Shown here in pieces: positions 25,942-34,439 of a stretch of DNA of 64,000 bases. The notes beneath the pieces are model-generated. The model saw only the letters and a list, made by a program, of their open reading frames with translations. It had not been told where the DNA came from and did no database searches. This DNA is from Microbacterium sp. Leaf159 (GTDB lineage Bacteria > Actinomycetota > Actinomycetes > Actinomycetales > Microbacteriaceae): contig NZ_LMOU01000001.1 in the NCBI RefSeq assembly GCF_001423615.1, positions 1,646,644-1,710,643 of the forward strand, given 5' to 3'. Within the stretch, counting starts at the first letter, position 1, and each line of letters begins with the position of its first letter. A program made the translations under genes and the position numbers.

Positions 25942-26798
25942 CGGGGTTCCCGCACGCTCTGACGCTGGTGGCCGAGGCCATCGATATCAAGCTCCATGAC
26001 ATCGCCCGCCCGCAACCAGATCGGCGGTCGATGGCCCATCCCCACCCCTGGCGGGGTGCCGGTGTTGATGAGGTCGCCGGGCTCCAGCACCATGAACTGG
26101 CTGATGTAGTGGACGATGAAGTACGGATCGAAGATCATCGTCGACGTCGACCCATCCTGTCGGGTGACTCCGTTGACCGAGAGTCGCATGCCGAGATCGA
26201 GTACGTCGGGGACCTCATCCTGAGTGACGAGCCACGGGCCGACCGGGTTGAAGGTCTCGGCGGACTTGCCCTTGAGCCACTGGCCGCCGCGCTCGAGCTG
26301 GAAGGCACGCTCGCTCACATCGTTGACGACGACCCAACCGGCGATGTGTTCCTTCGCCTGTGCGGGCGACTCCAGGTAGCTCGCACGGCTGCCGATCACG
26401 ATGCCCAGCTCGACCTCCCAGTCCGGCTTCGTCGCGCCCCGAGGGATCCGCACATCGTCGTTCGGACCGACGATCGTGTTGGGGGACTTCGTGAAGAGGA
26501 TCGGCTCGTCGGGTACTGCCTGGCCGGTCTCCGCCGCGTGGTCGCTGTAGTTCAGCCCCACACAGATGATCTGATGGGGCCGCGCGATGGGTGCTCCGAT
26601 CCGCTCACCGAGCAGCGAGTGAGTATCGCCGGCAGACGTCCGGTGAGCGACGACGGAGGACAGGCTTGCGAGACCGCCACTGGCGAAGAAACCCTCATCG
26701 AAGTCATCGACGACGTCCGACAGGTCGACATAGGAATCGTGGTCGATGAAGGCGACGGGCCTTTCGAATCCGACCTCGCCGATACGAGCGAGCTTCAT
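25938..26798 (-). CDS. Fumarylacetoacetase-fold hydrolase, probable 2,4-diketo-3-deoxy sugar acid hydrolase
   Basis: A 286-residue FAH-family enzyme. The core starts at ICVGLNYSDHA, with metal ligands in KPDWEVELGIVIG and in VNDVSERAFQ, and the end signature INTGTPPGVGMG. In the L-rhamnose/L-fucose route this family (LRA6 type) splits the 2,4-diketo-3-deoxy acid into pyruvate and lactate. The start is ATG 26798 behind GAAGGAG; a longer open frame upstream lies inside the lactonase gene and is rejected. The gene context (lactonase before, dehydrogenases after, dehydratase divergent) strongly favours this function. Confidence 0.88.
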   Translation of the reverse strand: MKLARIGEVGFERPVAFIDHDSYVDLSDVVDDFDEGFFASGGLASLSSVVAHRTSAGDTHSLLGERIGAPIARPHQIICVGLNYSDHAAETGQAVPDEPILFTKSPNTIVGPNDDVRIPRGATKPDWEVELGIVIGSRASYLESPAQAKEHIAGWVVVNDVSERAFQLERGGQWLKGKSAETFNPVGPWLVTQDEVPDVLDLGMRLSVNGVTRQDGSTSTMIFDPYFIVHYISQFMVLEPGDLINTGTPPGVGMGHRPPIWLRAGDVMELDIDGLGHQRQSVREPR

Positions 26799-27703
26799 GG
26801 GTTCTCCTTCTCTTCGCGCAGCCCCTGCCACGGTGACACTCGCATGCCTCGGACTCCGGGCCTGGTGGTGAACAGCTTCCCCGAGTCCGGATGACGCGCG
26901 AGCTGTGCTTCGGTGAGCCCCTGCCGGGCTGTGGTGATGACGAGCACATCGAGGTCGAGACCGGCGAAGGCGACGCTCGACACATGCGGAACGTCGAGGA
27001 CGATCGTGGTGACCAGCTCTCCGTCCGGCGTGTAGCGCCTCACCTGACCGGCGCCCCAGACGGCGATCCAGAGACACCCCTCCTCATCGGTGCAGATCCC
27101 GTCCGGGAATCCTTCCTCGAAACGGATCAGCGTCTCTCGCGCTCCGACTCGACCCGTCGTGGGTTCATAGTCTCGGCGATACACCGAGCGGCGCTCGGTG
27201 TCGACCGAGTACATCACCGTTCCGTCCGGGCTCCAGGCGAGACCGTTCGACAGCGTCAGGTCGTCATCGATGACGGAGACATGCCCAGCACCATCCACTC
27301 GAGCGAGGATCTCCGTGCTCGACGGGCCTGCAAGTGACAGACTGCCGACAACGAATCTGCCGACCGGGTCGGGTTTTCCGTCGTTGAGCCGCGCGTCGAG
27401 CTCCGCCCGGATCAGCGTGGCGATCCTGCGCGACGACCCACTCTCGTCGAGAGTGACGAGTTCGCGCCCGTTGGCCACGATCCATGATCCGTCGACCGCC
27501 ACGGCGACCGCTCCGACGGTGCCCTCGAACGCCACGGTATCGACCAGCTGAATCCGGCCGGACGGCTCGAGGACGCCGATCATCACGAGTGCACGATTGA
27601 TGTCGACCCAGAGAAGACGCTGGCGATGCGGATCCCAGACCGGTCCTTCGCCGAGCTCGCACGCGGTCTCCTCGGCGAGCAGGACACGAGGCGTTGCCGT
27701 CAT
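26795..27703 (-). CDS. SMP-30/gluconolactonase family sugar lactonase
   Basis: A 302-residue six-bladed propeller lactonase. The metal Glu is in CELGEGPVWDP (residues 15-25), and the Asn and Asp ligands are in LTLSNGLAWSPDG and EEGFPDGICTDEEGCLW. It hydrolyses the sugar lactone made by the 1-dehydrogenase to the aldonate. The start is ATG 27703; upstream codons in the same frame cross the divergent promoter and are rejected. It is the first gene of the four-gene operon and is divergent from the dehydratase gene. Confidence 0.9.
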   Translation of the reverse strand: MTATPRVLLAEETACELGEGPVWDPHRQRLLWVDINRALVMIGVLEPSGRIQLVDTVAFEGTVGAVAVAVDGSWIVANGRELVTLDESGSSRRIATLIRAELDARLNDGKPDPVGRFVVGSLSLAGPSSTEILARVDGAGHVSVIDDDLTLSNGLAWSPDGTVMYSVDTERRSVYRRDYEPTTGRVGARETLIRFEEGFPDGICTDEEGCLWIAVWGAGQVRRYTPDGELVTTIVLDVPHVSSVAFAGLDLDVLVITTARQGLTEAQLARHPDSGKLFTTRPGVRGMRVSPWQGLREEKENP

Positions 27704-27775
27704 TGGCTTCTCTCTCTCGACGAGGTGCTTCACTGGGTGCACATGGTTCCAGGACCCGATGTGGTCTCGATGGCT

Positions 27776-27820
27776 ACTATAATCATTTTCCGACATACAA
27801 ACCCAATTTCCGAAAGTTGG
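27776..27820. promoter_or_regulatory. Divergent lactonase/dehydratase promoters with palindromic operator
   Basis: A perfect TATAAT (27778-27783) can serve the dehydratase gene, and the complementary TATAGT (27781-27776) the lactonase operon. The near-palindrome CCAATTTCCGAAAGTTGG (27803-27820, 14 of 18 positions symmetric, centre CG) lies about 13 bases after the dehydratase start of transcription. It overlaps a possible -35 (TTGGGT) of the lactonase operon. One regulator could thus control both directions. The box differs from both the IclR and LacI boxes in the window, so the regulator is unknown. Confidence 0.5.
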
Positions 27821-27828
27821 TAAAGCGC

Positions 27829-29547
27829 ATGCACGGAGAACTCAGGAGTACAGAGTGGTACTCCGGCGACGATCGAAACGCGTACATCCACCGTGCATGG
27901 ATGCGACGCGGCACACCCGACAGCGCATTCCGAGGCCGCCCGCAGATCGCGATCGCCAACACGGCATCGGACCTCACCCCCTGCAACTCTCACCTCGACG
28001 AGATCGCGCAGTCCGTGAAGAACGGGGTCTACGAGGCTGGCGGCATACCGTTGAACCTTCCGGTCGTCTCCCTCGGCGAGACCCAGGTGCGGCCCACCGC
28101 CATGCTCTGGAGGAACATGATGGCGATGGCGACGGAGGAGATGCTCCGCGCCAACCCCATCGATGGAGTCGTCCTCCTCGGCGGCTGCGACAAGACGATT
28201 CCCGCTCTGCTGATGGCTGCCGCCTCCGTGGACATCCCCGCGATCGTCATCCCCGGTGGCCCCATGCTGACCGGGCACTTCCGTGGCGAGGCGCTCGGAT
28301 GCGGCACCGACGTCTGGCGGCTCAGCGAGGAGGTCCGTGCCGGCACCCTCAGCGAGACTCTGTTCAACAAGTCCGAGTCGTCGATGATCCGCTCCAAGGG
28401 GCATTGCAACACGATGGGCACTGCATCGACGATGGCACTCGTCGCCGAGGCGCTCGGAACTATCGTTCCGGGGCTTGCAGGGACCCCCGCGCCTGACAGC
28501 CGTCTGCTCGAGATGTCGCACCATACAGGGCGCCTTGCCGTCGATCTCGTCCACCAGGATCGCAGGCCCTCGTCGTTCCTGACGAAAGCGAGCTTCCACA
28601 ACGCGATCGTCGCGCTCGCGGCGATCGGCGGATCCACCAACGCCGTCGTGCACCTTCTCGCGATCGCGGGGCGGCTCGGCATCGATCTCAGCGTCGACGA
28701 CTTCGACCGGATCGGGTCGGATGTTCCTCTTCTCGTCAATCTGCAACCCGCCGGACGCTATCTCATGGACGATCTGTACCGCGCGGGGGGCTTCCTCGCG
28801 GTTATGAAGGAGGTCCGGGATCTGCTCGATCCCAGTGCCCTCACTGTGACCGGGAAGCCGCTGACCGACTATCTCGACGAGGCTCAGATCTGGGATCCCG
28901 ATGTGATCTCGCGACGAGCCGCGCCTCTTCAGCCGGCCGCAGGCATCAGCGTCGTCCGTGGATCGCTGGCCCCCGGCGGTGCCATCATCAAGCCCGCAGC
29001 GGCGTCTCCGCATCTGCTCAAGCACCGTGGCCAGGCGGTCGTCTTCGACTCGATCGAGGACTTCCACGACCGGATCGACGACCCTGATCTCGAGATCGAC
29101 GAGACCTCTGTGATGATCCTCCGCGGGTGCGGACCCATGGGGTATCCGGGCATGCCCGAGGTGTCGAACATGCCACTCCCCAAGAAGCTCCTGGAGAAGG
29201 GCGTGCGCGATATGGTCCGGATCTGCGACGGACGGATGTCGGGAACCGCGTACGGCACCGTCGTCCTGCATGTCACCCCCGAAGCCGCCGCGGGAGGTCC
29301 GCTCGCCCGCGTGCGCACGGGCGACTGGATCGAACTTGATGTGCGCAACCACCGACTCGACGTCGACGTTCCCGCCGCGGAGTTCGCCGCGCGCGGCGTC
29401 AACGAGGCCACGGTCGCGGGCTTCGCGAACCCACGGCGAGGGTGGGAGCGCCTGTACGTCGATCACGTTCTGCAGGCCGACACCGGAGCCGATCTCGACT
29501 TCCTGGTGGGCTCCAGCGGGTCGGAGGTCTCGCGTGAGTCCCACTGA
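27829..29547 (+). CDS. IlvD/Edd family sugar acid dehydratase
   Basis: A 572-residue Fe-S dehydratase. The cluster cysteines are in LLGGCDKTIPA and SKGHCNTMGTASTM, and the C-terminal motif is CDGRMSGTAYGT. Members acting on L-arabonate, D-xylonate or L-fuconate have this length, while branched-chain dihydroxyacid dehydratase would be expected in an ilv operon. Here the neighbours imply dehydration of L-rhamnonate (or L-fuconate) to the 2-keto-3-deoxy acid. The start is ATG 27829 with only a weak ribosome site. The next gene overlaps its end by 14 bases. The well-known LRA3 rhamnonate dehydratase is from the enolase superfamily, so this would be an alternative enzyme for the step. Confidence 0.88.
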   Translation: MHGELRSTEWYSGDDRNAYIHRAWMRRGTPDSAFRGRPQIAIANTASDLTPCNSHLDEIAQSVKNGVYEAGGIPLNLPVVSLGETQVRPTAMLWRNMMAMATEEMLRANPIDGVVLLGGCDKTIPALLMAAASVDIPAIVIPGGPMLTGHFRGEALGCGTDVWRLSEEVRAGTLSETLFNKSESSMIRSKGHCNTMGTASTMALVAEALGTIVPGLAGTPAPDSRLLEMSHHTGRLAVDLVHQDRRPSSFLTKASFHNAIVALAAIGGSTNAVVHLLAIAGRLGIDLSVDDFDRIGSDVPLLVNLQPAGRYLMDDLYRAGGFLAVMKEVRDLLDPSALTVTGKPLTDYLDEAQIWDPDVISRRAAPLQPAAGISVVRGSLAPGGAIIKPAAASPHLLKHRGQAVVFDSIEDFHDRIDDPDLEIDETSVMILRGCGPMGYPGMPEVSNMPLPKKLLEKGVRDMVRICDGRMSGTAYGTVVLHVTPEAAAGGPLARVRTGDWIELDVRNHRLDVDVPAAEFAARGVNEATVAGFANPRRGWERLYVDHVLQADTGADLDFLVGSSGSEVSRESH

Positions 29548-32362
29548 GACGACAACCCTTCGCGCGCCGGACGCCGTTCTTCTCGAAGGGCTTGATGCCG
29601 TGGGGATCGTGGCGAAGACGCGCGCCACAGATCGCCTGGCGGCGGCGCATGACGGCTCCCACTATCTTCTGACCCCGCAGGCCGTCGTGTCGGCACGAAA
29701 CATCGAGGAGGTGGCAGCCACGCTGCGGGTTGCGCGCAGATCCCGAGTATTCGTCGCCTTCCGTTCGGGTGGAACCAGCCTCTCCGGCCAAGCGGGCACA
29801 GACGGTCTGCTCATCGACTCGCGCACCCATTTCCGCGCGGTGACTCCGTCGGATGACGGGTCGACCGTGAGAACAGGCTCCGGCGCGACCGTTCGCGCCG
29901 TGAACACGCGGCTGCGTCGGCACGGAAGAAAGCTCGGCCCGGACCCGGCGAGCGAGATCGCCTGCACGATCGGCGGAGTGGTCGCCAACAACTCGAGCGG
30001 CATGTGCTGCGGCACTCATTCGAACACCTACCGCACGCTCGTCTCGTCAGTGTTCGCTCTCCCCTCGGGCACAGTCATCGACACAGCAAGCCCCCAGGCC
30101 CGCTCGCTGTTCGCCAGAGCCGAGCCGCGCATCCATGAAGGGTTGGCAGCACTGCGTGATCGCATCCGCTCCTCCGCGGAATCGGTCGCGACGATCGAAA
30201 GGCTCTATTCGATCAAGAACACCATGGGTTACGGACTCAACTCGTTCCTCGACCACCACGACCCGCTCGACATCCTCGAGCACTTGCTCGTCGGCAGCGA
30301 GGGCACCCTGGCCTTCGTGTCGGAAGCCACCTTCCGCACCGTGCCCCTTCTGCCGCACGCCGCGACCGGCCTTCTCGTGTTCCCCTCCCTGAGCGATGCC
30401 ACCAGAGCCCTGCCCGAACTGGTGGACCAGGGCTTCGCCGCCATCGAGCTGCTCGACGCGACGAGTCTGCGTGTGGCTCAACGAGACCCCGAAGCCACCC
30501 CGGAACTGCGCGACCTGATCGTCAGCGATCACGCCGCGTTGCTTGTCGAGCATCAGGCGGAGAACGCCCTGCAACTCGACGGGCTCATCGCTGAATCCAT
30601 GCCACTGCTCGAGCAGCTGTCACTCACCAGCCCCCCGACGCTCACAACGGACAACACAGTGCGCGCCCAGCTCTGGCACATCCGCAAGGGGCTCTTCACT
30701 GCAGTGGCCGGCTCTCGGCCCTCCGGAACCACGGCGCTGCTGGAAGACATCGCGGTCCCGGTGGAATCTCTCCTCGCGACCTGCAGGGGCCTCACCGAGC
30801 TGTTCGACGCCTTCGGCTACGAAGACAGCGTGATCTTCGGCCACGCCAAAGACGGAAACGTCCACTTCCTGCTGAGCGAGCGCTTCGACGACCCGCAGTC
30901 GCTCGCGCGGTACGAGGCCTTCACCGAGGCGATGGTCGACCTGGTCCTCGCGCACGGAGGCACTCTGAAGGCTGAGCATGGCACCGGGCGGATCATGGCT
31001 CCCTTCGTCCGCCGTCAGTACGGAGATGAGCTGTTCGAGATCATGCGCGAGGTCAAGGAGCTGATCGATCCGGATCGCCTCTTGAATCCCGGAGTGCTTC
31101 TGTCTGATGATCCTCGTGCCCATCTGAAGAGCCTCAAGGTCGCACACCCCGTCGAGCAGGAGGTCGACCGCTGCGTCGAGTGCGGGTACTGCGAGCCGGT
31201 CTGCCCCAGCAAAGACCTCACCCTGACTCCGCGAGAGCGGATCGTCATCCGACGCGAGATCGCCGCAGCGGAGTTCCAGGGAGACACAGAACTCGCCCGC
31301 CAGCTTCGCTCCGAATACGAGTACGACGGCGTCGAGACCTGCGCAGTGGACGGGATGTGCCAGACGGCTTGTCCGGTGCTCATCAACACAGGGGATCTCG
31401 TCCGCCGTCTCCGCGCCGAGAACCAGAGCGCGGTGTCAGAAGCCGGATGGAACATCGCCGCGAAGAACTGGGCGCCCGTCAGTCAGGTCGGCGGCGTTGC
31501 GCTGACGGTGGCCGCCGCGCTGCCCGCGGCTCTGCCGCGATGGGGCACTGGAATCGGACGGGCGATGCTCGGCGCCGATGTCGTGCCGATGTACAGCGCA
31601 GACCTCCCAGCTGGAGGTCGCCGCCGCCGCATCGCGTCGCAGCAGTCCGCGGTCGCGGTCTACTTCGCCAGCTGCACGACGACCATGTTCGGGCCCGCCG
31701 CCCCCGGCTCGGCCGGCGTATCGGCATCCTTCCTCGAGCTGTGCGACCGTGCGGGCGTGGCCCTTGCGCCCCCCGGCGACCTGCCCTCGCTCTGCTGCGG
31801 GACGCCGTGGAAGTCCAAGGGGCTCACCGTGGGCTACGAGACGATGAAGAAGAAAGTCGCGGAGTCGTTGCGAGAGGCCAGTCGCGACGGTGAGCTGCCG
31901 ATCGTGTGCGACGCCTCATCGTGCACCGAGGGGCTGGAGCTCCTGCTCGACGCGGCCGGAGAGGCGCGATTGACGATCATGGATGCTGTCGAGTTCATCG
32001 ACCGATACGTGCTCGACGCTCTCCCCGAGGCGGATCGGGTGGAAACGATCTCACTGCACCCGACGTGCTCCTCCACGCGCATGGGTATCAACGCCTCGCT
32101 CACGCGTGTCGCGGAGGCGGCCGCGACCGAGGTGCGCATCCCGGACGAGTGGAGCTGCTGCGGCTTCGCCGGCGATCGCGGCATGCTCCATCCTGAGCTG
32201 ACCGCGTCTGCCACAGCCCGAGAAGCCATCGAGGTCGGTGCGGCGCAGTCCTCCGCGCATGCATCGCTCAACAGGACCTGCGAGCTCGGGATGACCCGCG
32301 CGACCGGACAGCCTTACCGGCACATCTTGGAAGTGCTCGCGGACACGATCCGCGGAAAGTAG
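29534..32362 (+). CDS. FAD-linked oxidase fused to Fe-S/CCG domain, D-lactate dehydrogenase-like
   Basis: A 942-residue membrane-associated flavoprotein of the YdiJ/Dld-II type. The FAD-binding part (about residues 35-260) contains FRSGGTSLSGQA and TIGGVVANNSSGM, and the FAD-C domain ends near 530 with GGTLKAEHGTGR. Then come two 4Fe-4S motifs (CVECGYCEPVCP and CAVDGMCQTACP) and two CCG-domain repeats (CCGTPW, CCGFAGDRGM). These enzymes oxidise D-lactate or D-2-hydroxyglutarate and pass electrons to quinone. The start is GTG 29534 behind GGAGG, overlapping the dehydratase gene. The diketo acid hydrolase would release lactate, so this enzyme may return it to pyruvate; stereochemistry remains open because L-lactate is expected. 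Confidence 0.88.
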   Translation: MSPTETTTLRAPDAVLLEGLDAVGIVAKTRATDRLAAAHDGSHYLLTPQAVVSARNIEEVAATLRVARRSRVFVAFRSGGTSLSGQAGTDGLLIDSRTHFRAVTPSDDGSTVRTGSGATVRAVNTRLRRHGRKLGPDPASEIACTIGGVVANNSSGMCCGTHSNTYRTLVSSVFALPSGTVIDTASPQARSLFARAEPRIHEGLAALRDRIRSSAESVATIERLYSIKNTMGYGLNSFLDHHDPLDILEHLLVGSEGTLAFVSEATFRTVPLLPHAATGLLVFPSLSDATRALPELVDQGFAAIELLDATSLRVAQRDPEATPELRDLIVSDHAALLVEHQAENALQLDGLIAESMPLLEQLSLTSPPTLTTDNTVRAQLWHIRKGLFTAVAGSRPSGTTALLEDIAVPVESLLATCRGLTELFDAFGYEDSVIFGHAKDGNVHFLLSERFDDPQSLARYEAFTEAMVDLVLAHGGTLKAEHGTGRIMAPFVRRQYGDELFEIMREVKELIDPDRLLNPGVLLSDDPRAHLKSLKVAHPVEQEVDRCVECGYCEPVCPSKDLTLTPRERIVIRREIAAAEFQGDTELARQLRSEYEYDGVETCAVDGMCQTACPVLINTGDLVRRLRAENQSAVSEAGWNIAAKNWAPVSQVGGVALTVAAALPAALPRWGTGIGRAMLGADVVPMYSADLPAGGRRRRIASQQSAVAVYFASCTTTMFGPAAPGSAGVSASFLELCDRAGVALAPPGDLPSLCCGTPWKSKGLTVGYETMKKKVAESLREASRDGELPIVCDASSCTEGLELLLDAAGEARLTIMDAVEFIDRYVLDALPEADRVETISLHPTCSSTRMGINASLTRVAEAAATEVRIPDEWSCCGFAGDRGMLHPELTASATAREAIEVGAAQSSAHASLNRTCELGMTRATGQPYRHILEVLADTIRGK

Positions 32363-32365
32363 ACC

Positions 32366-33292
32366 ATGGCGACGATGCTCACCCTCGCCGACATCCAGAT
32401 CCGCGATCCTTTCCTCTACACGGATCGCGAAAGACACGAGTATCTGCTGTTCGGCAGCACCGACCCCGATGTCTGGCAAGGCGAGGGCGTGGGATTCGAC
32501 TGTTATCGCAGCAGCGACCTCGAGACGTGGCAAGGGCCGATACCCGCGTTCCGACCGCCACGCGGGTTCTGGGCGACACGAAACTTCTGGGCGCCCGAGG
32601 TCCATGCTTACCGGAATCAGTTCTTTCTCTTCGCGACTTTCGCAGGTGACGGCCATCCTCGCGGTACTCAGATCCTCGTCGCCGATCGCCCCGAAGGTCC
32701 CTACCACGAGCACTCCGTCGGCCCGGTGACACCGCATGCATGGGAGTGCCTCGATGGCACTCTCCACGTGGACTCGGCCGGCCATCCATGGATCGTGTTC
32801 TGCCACGAATGGCTCCAGGTCGTCGACGGCGAGATCCATGCCCAGCGGCTGTCGGAGGATCTTCGCCGCGCGATCGGCCCACCGCAGCGACTCTTCTCAG
32901 CATCCGAGGCGGGGTGGGTGCGCCCGACCACTCACGAGTGGATGTCGGGTTGCCGACAAGGTTTCGTGACGGACGGTCCATTCCTGCATCGGATGCGATC
33001 TGGCGCTCTGACCATGCTGTGGTCGAGCTTCGGCGAGGAGGGCTACGCGATGGGCACTGCCACATCCTCGAGCGGGACCGTCCTCGGGCCCTGGAAGCAC
33101 GAGAGCGTCCCGCTGTGGTCGCGAGACGGCGGACATGGCATGGTCGCTCGGACCTTCGACGATGAACTCGTGCTCGTCCTGCACCAGCCCAACGAGACGC
33201 CCCACGAGCGCGCGATCTTCCTTCCGATCCACGAGCGCGAGGGGACGTTGCAGATCGGGCCCTCATCTGAACCCGGCAGACGTTCCCGATAG
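32366..33292 (+). CDS. GH43-like glycoside hydrolase
   Basis: A 308-residue five-bladed propeller protein. The N-terminal IRDPFLY carries the likely catalytic base Asp14, NFWAPEVH is typical, and the third acid is likely in ECLDGTLHVD. Family 43 enzymes cleave alpha-L-arabinofuranosides or beta-xylosides. It has no signal peptide and follows the FAD oxidase by three bases (ribosome site GGAAAG), so it is part of the dehydratase operon. It is about the minimum size for GH43, with no extra binding domain. Confidence 0.8.
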   Translation: MATMLTLADIQIRDPFLYTDRERHEYLLFGSTDPDVWQGEGVGFDCYRSSDLETWQGPIPAFRPPRGFWATRNFWAPEVHAYRNQFFLFATFAGDGHPRGTQILVADRPEGPYHEHSVGPVTPHAWECLDGTLHVDSAGHPWIVFCHEWLQVVDGEIHAQRLSEDLRRAIGPPQRLFSASEAGWVRPTTHEWMSGCRQGFVTDGPFLHRMRSGALTMLWSSFGEEGYAMGTATSSSGTVLGPWKHESVPLWSRDGGHGMVARTFDDELVLVLHQPNETPHERAIFLPIHEREGTLQIGPSSEPGRRSR

Positions 33293-33306
33293 TCAGTAGG
33301 CCGGAT

Positions 33307-33339
33307 TCTCCGCAATTTGCGCAAGTTTTTTGGCGGAGA
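33307..33339 (+). promoter_or_regulatory. LacI-type box upstream of the esterase gene
   Basis: TTGCGCAA (33317-33324) is the same core found beside lacI (40844) and before the GPH symporter (48879). It is embedded in an inverted repeat TCTCCGC (33307-33313) and GCGGAGA (33333-33339). It lies 70-90 bases before the esterase start. Binding by the LacI protein at 40955-41968 is inferred. Confidence 0.55.
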
Positions 33340-33407
33340 GGGACCGCTTGCCACACTGAGATGCCGACACACCGCCCTCTGTCATCTTCGACGCCGAAGG
33401 ATCACAC

Positions 33408-34391
33408 ATGTCTCTCACCCCTCGAGCGCTCCCACGCCCCCCGTACGACGGAGATGTCGCGCGCGCGTTGGAACGTCTTGTCGCCGACGGTGTGCGCTTG
33501 AGCATGGGACGGGCCGACATCGAGACTGTACGAGCGGCGGCAGCGCCCGCACCGACGACTGCGGCGGACGTGCTCGGGTTCGAGGAGCGCGAGGTTTGGG
33601 TGCCCGGCTATGGCGGCGATGAGATCCGGCTCGCGATCTTCTCACCCCGTGGCGCCGCCTCAACGACAACCTGCCTGTTCCAGATCCACGGAGGTGGAAT
33701 GGTCTCGGGGAGTCGTTATGACGGGATGGACGCCATGCTGCGGTTTGCGCAGGAGCTCGATGCGACCGTCGTCTCCGTCGAGTATCGGCTCGCCCCCGAA
33801 CATCAGGATCCTGTTCCGGTCGAGGATTGCTATGCGGCGCTGGTCTGGGTGGAGAGCCATCGGAGCGATCTCAACATCGGAGACCGTCTCGTCGTCGCTG
33901 GCGGGAGCGCCGGTGGCGGACTCGCCGCCGGAATCGCGCTCCTCGCACGGGACAGGAAGGGGCCCACGCTCGACGGGCTGTTTCTCATGTGCCCGATGCT
34001 GGACGACAGGGACGCCACTGTGTCAACCCACCAGTTCGACGGAGTCGGGATCTGGGATCGAACGAGCAACCAGACAGGATGGTCAGCGCTGCTTGGCGAT
34101 CGGATCGGATCGGACGACGTGTCCATCTATGCCGCGCCGATCCGAGCGCAGTACCTCGGCGGGCTTCCACCGACCTATCTCGACGTCGGCTCCGCGGAGG
34201 TCTTCCGCGACGAGGACGTCGCTTTCGTGTCGCAGATCTGGGCTGATGGCGGGGACGCTGAGCTTCACGTGTGGCCGGGCGGAACACACGGATGGGAGAT
34301 TCTCGCTTCCGAAGGCTCGATGGCGGTCGGAGCGGATCAGATCCGTCGCCGCTGGCTCAGCCGATTGCGCGAATCGTGGACGGCGCTCTGA
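33408..34391 (+). CDS. Alpha/beta-hydrolase, HSL-type esterase
   Basis: A 327-residue esterase of the hormone-sensitive-lipase family. The oxyanion motif HGGGM is near residue 98, the nucleophile Ser in VAGGSAGGG near 165, and the late HGWEI gives the catalytic His. It probably removes acetyl or other acyl groups from sugars or glycosides. It lacks a signal peptide. It stands alone on the plus strand with a LacI-type box upstream, which ties it to the GH78/GH43/GH3 genes that follow. Confidence 0.88.
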   Translation: MSLTPRALPRPPYDGDVARALERLVADGVRLSMGRADIETVRAAAAPAPTTAADVLGFEEREVWVPGYGGDEIRLAIFSPRGAASTTTCLFQIHGGGMVSGSRYDGMDAMLRFAQELDATVVSVEYRLAPEHQDPVPVEDCYAALVWVESHRSDLNIGDRLVVAGGSAGGGLAAGIALLARDRKGPTLDGLFLMCPMLDDRDATVSTHQFDGVGIWDRTSNQTGWSALLGDRIGSDDVSIYAAPIRAQYLGGLPPTYLDVGSAEVFRDEDVAFVSQIWADGGDAELHVWPGGTHGWEILASEGSMAVGADQIRRRWLSRLRESWTAL

Positions 34392-34439
34392 GGATCGGCG
34401 ACACCCGCCGGGCGATGCTGGTCGTACGCGCCCGCGGAT

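Noticed and set aside
27829..29547. Branched-chain amino acid dihydroxyacid dehydratase (ilvD)
   Set aside because: The family is the same, but the neighbours are lactonase, diketo acid hydrolase, sugar dehydrogenases and glycosidases, with no other ilv gene, so a sugar acid substrate is preferred.
27730..29628. A 632-codon open frame antisense to the dehydratase gene
   Set aside because: It is a high-GC shadow frame. The plus strand encodes a fully recognisable IlvD/Edd protein with cluster cysteines, and the antisense protein shows only Arg/His/Asp-rich low complexity.
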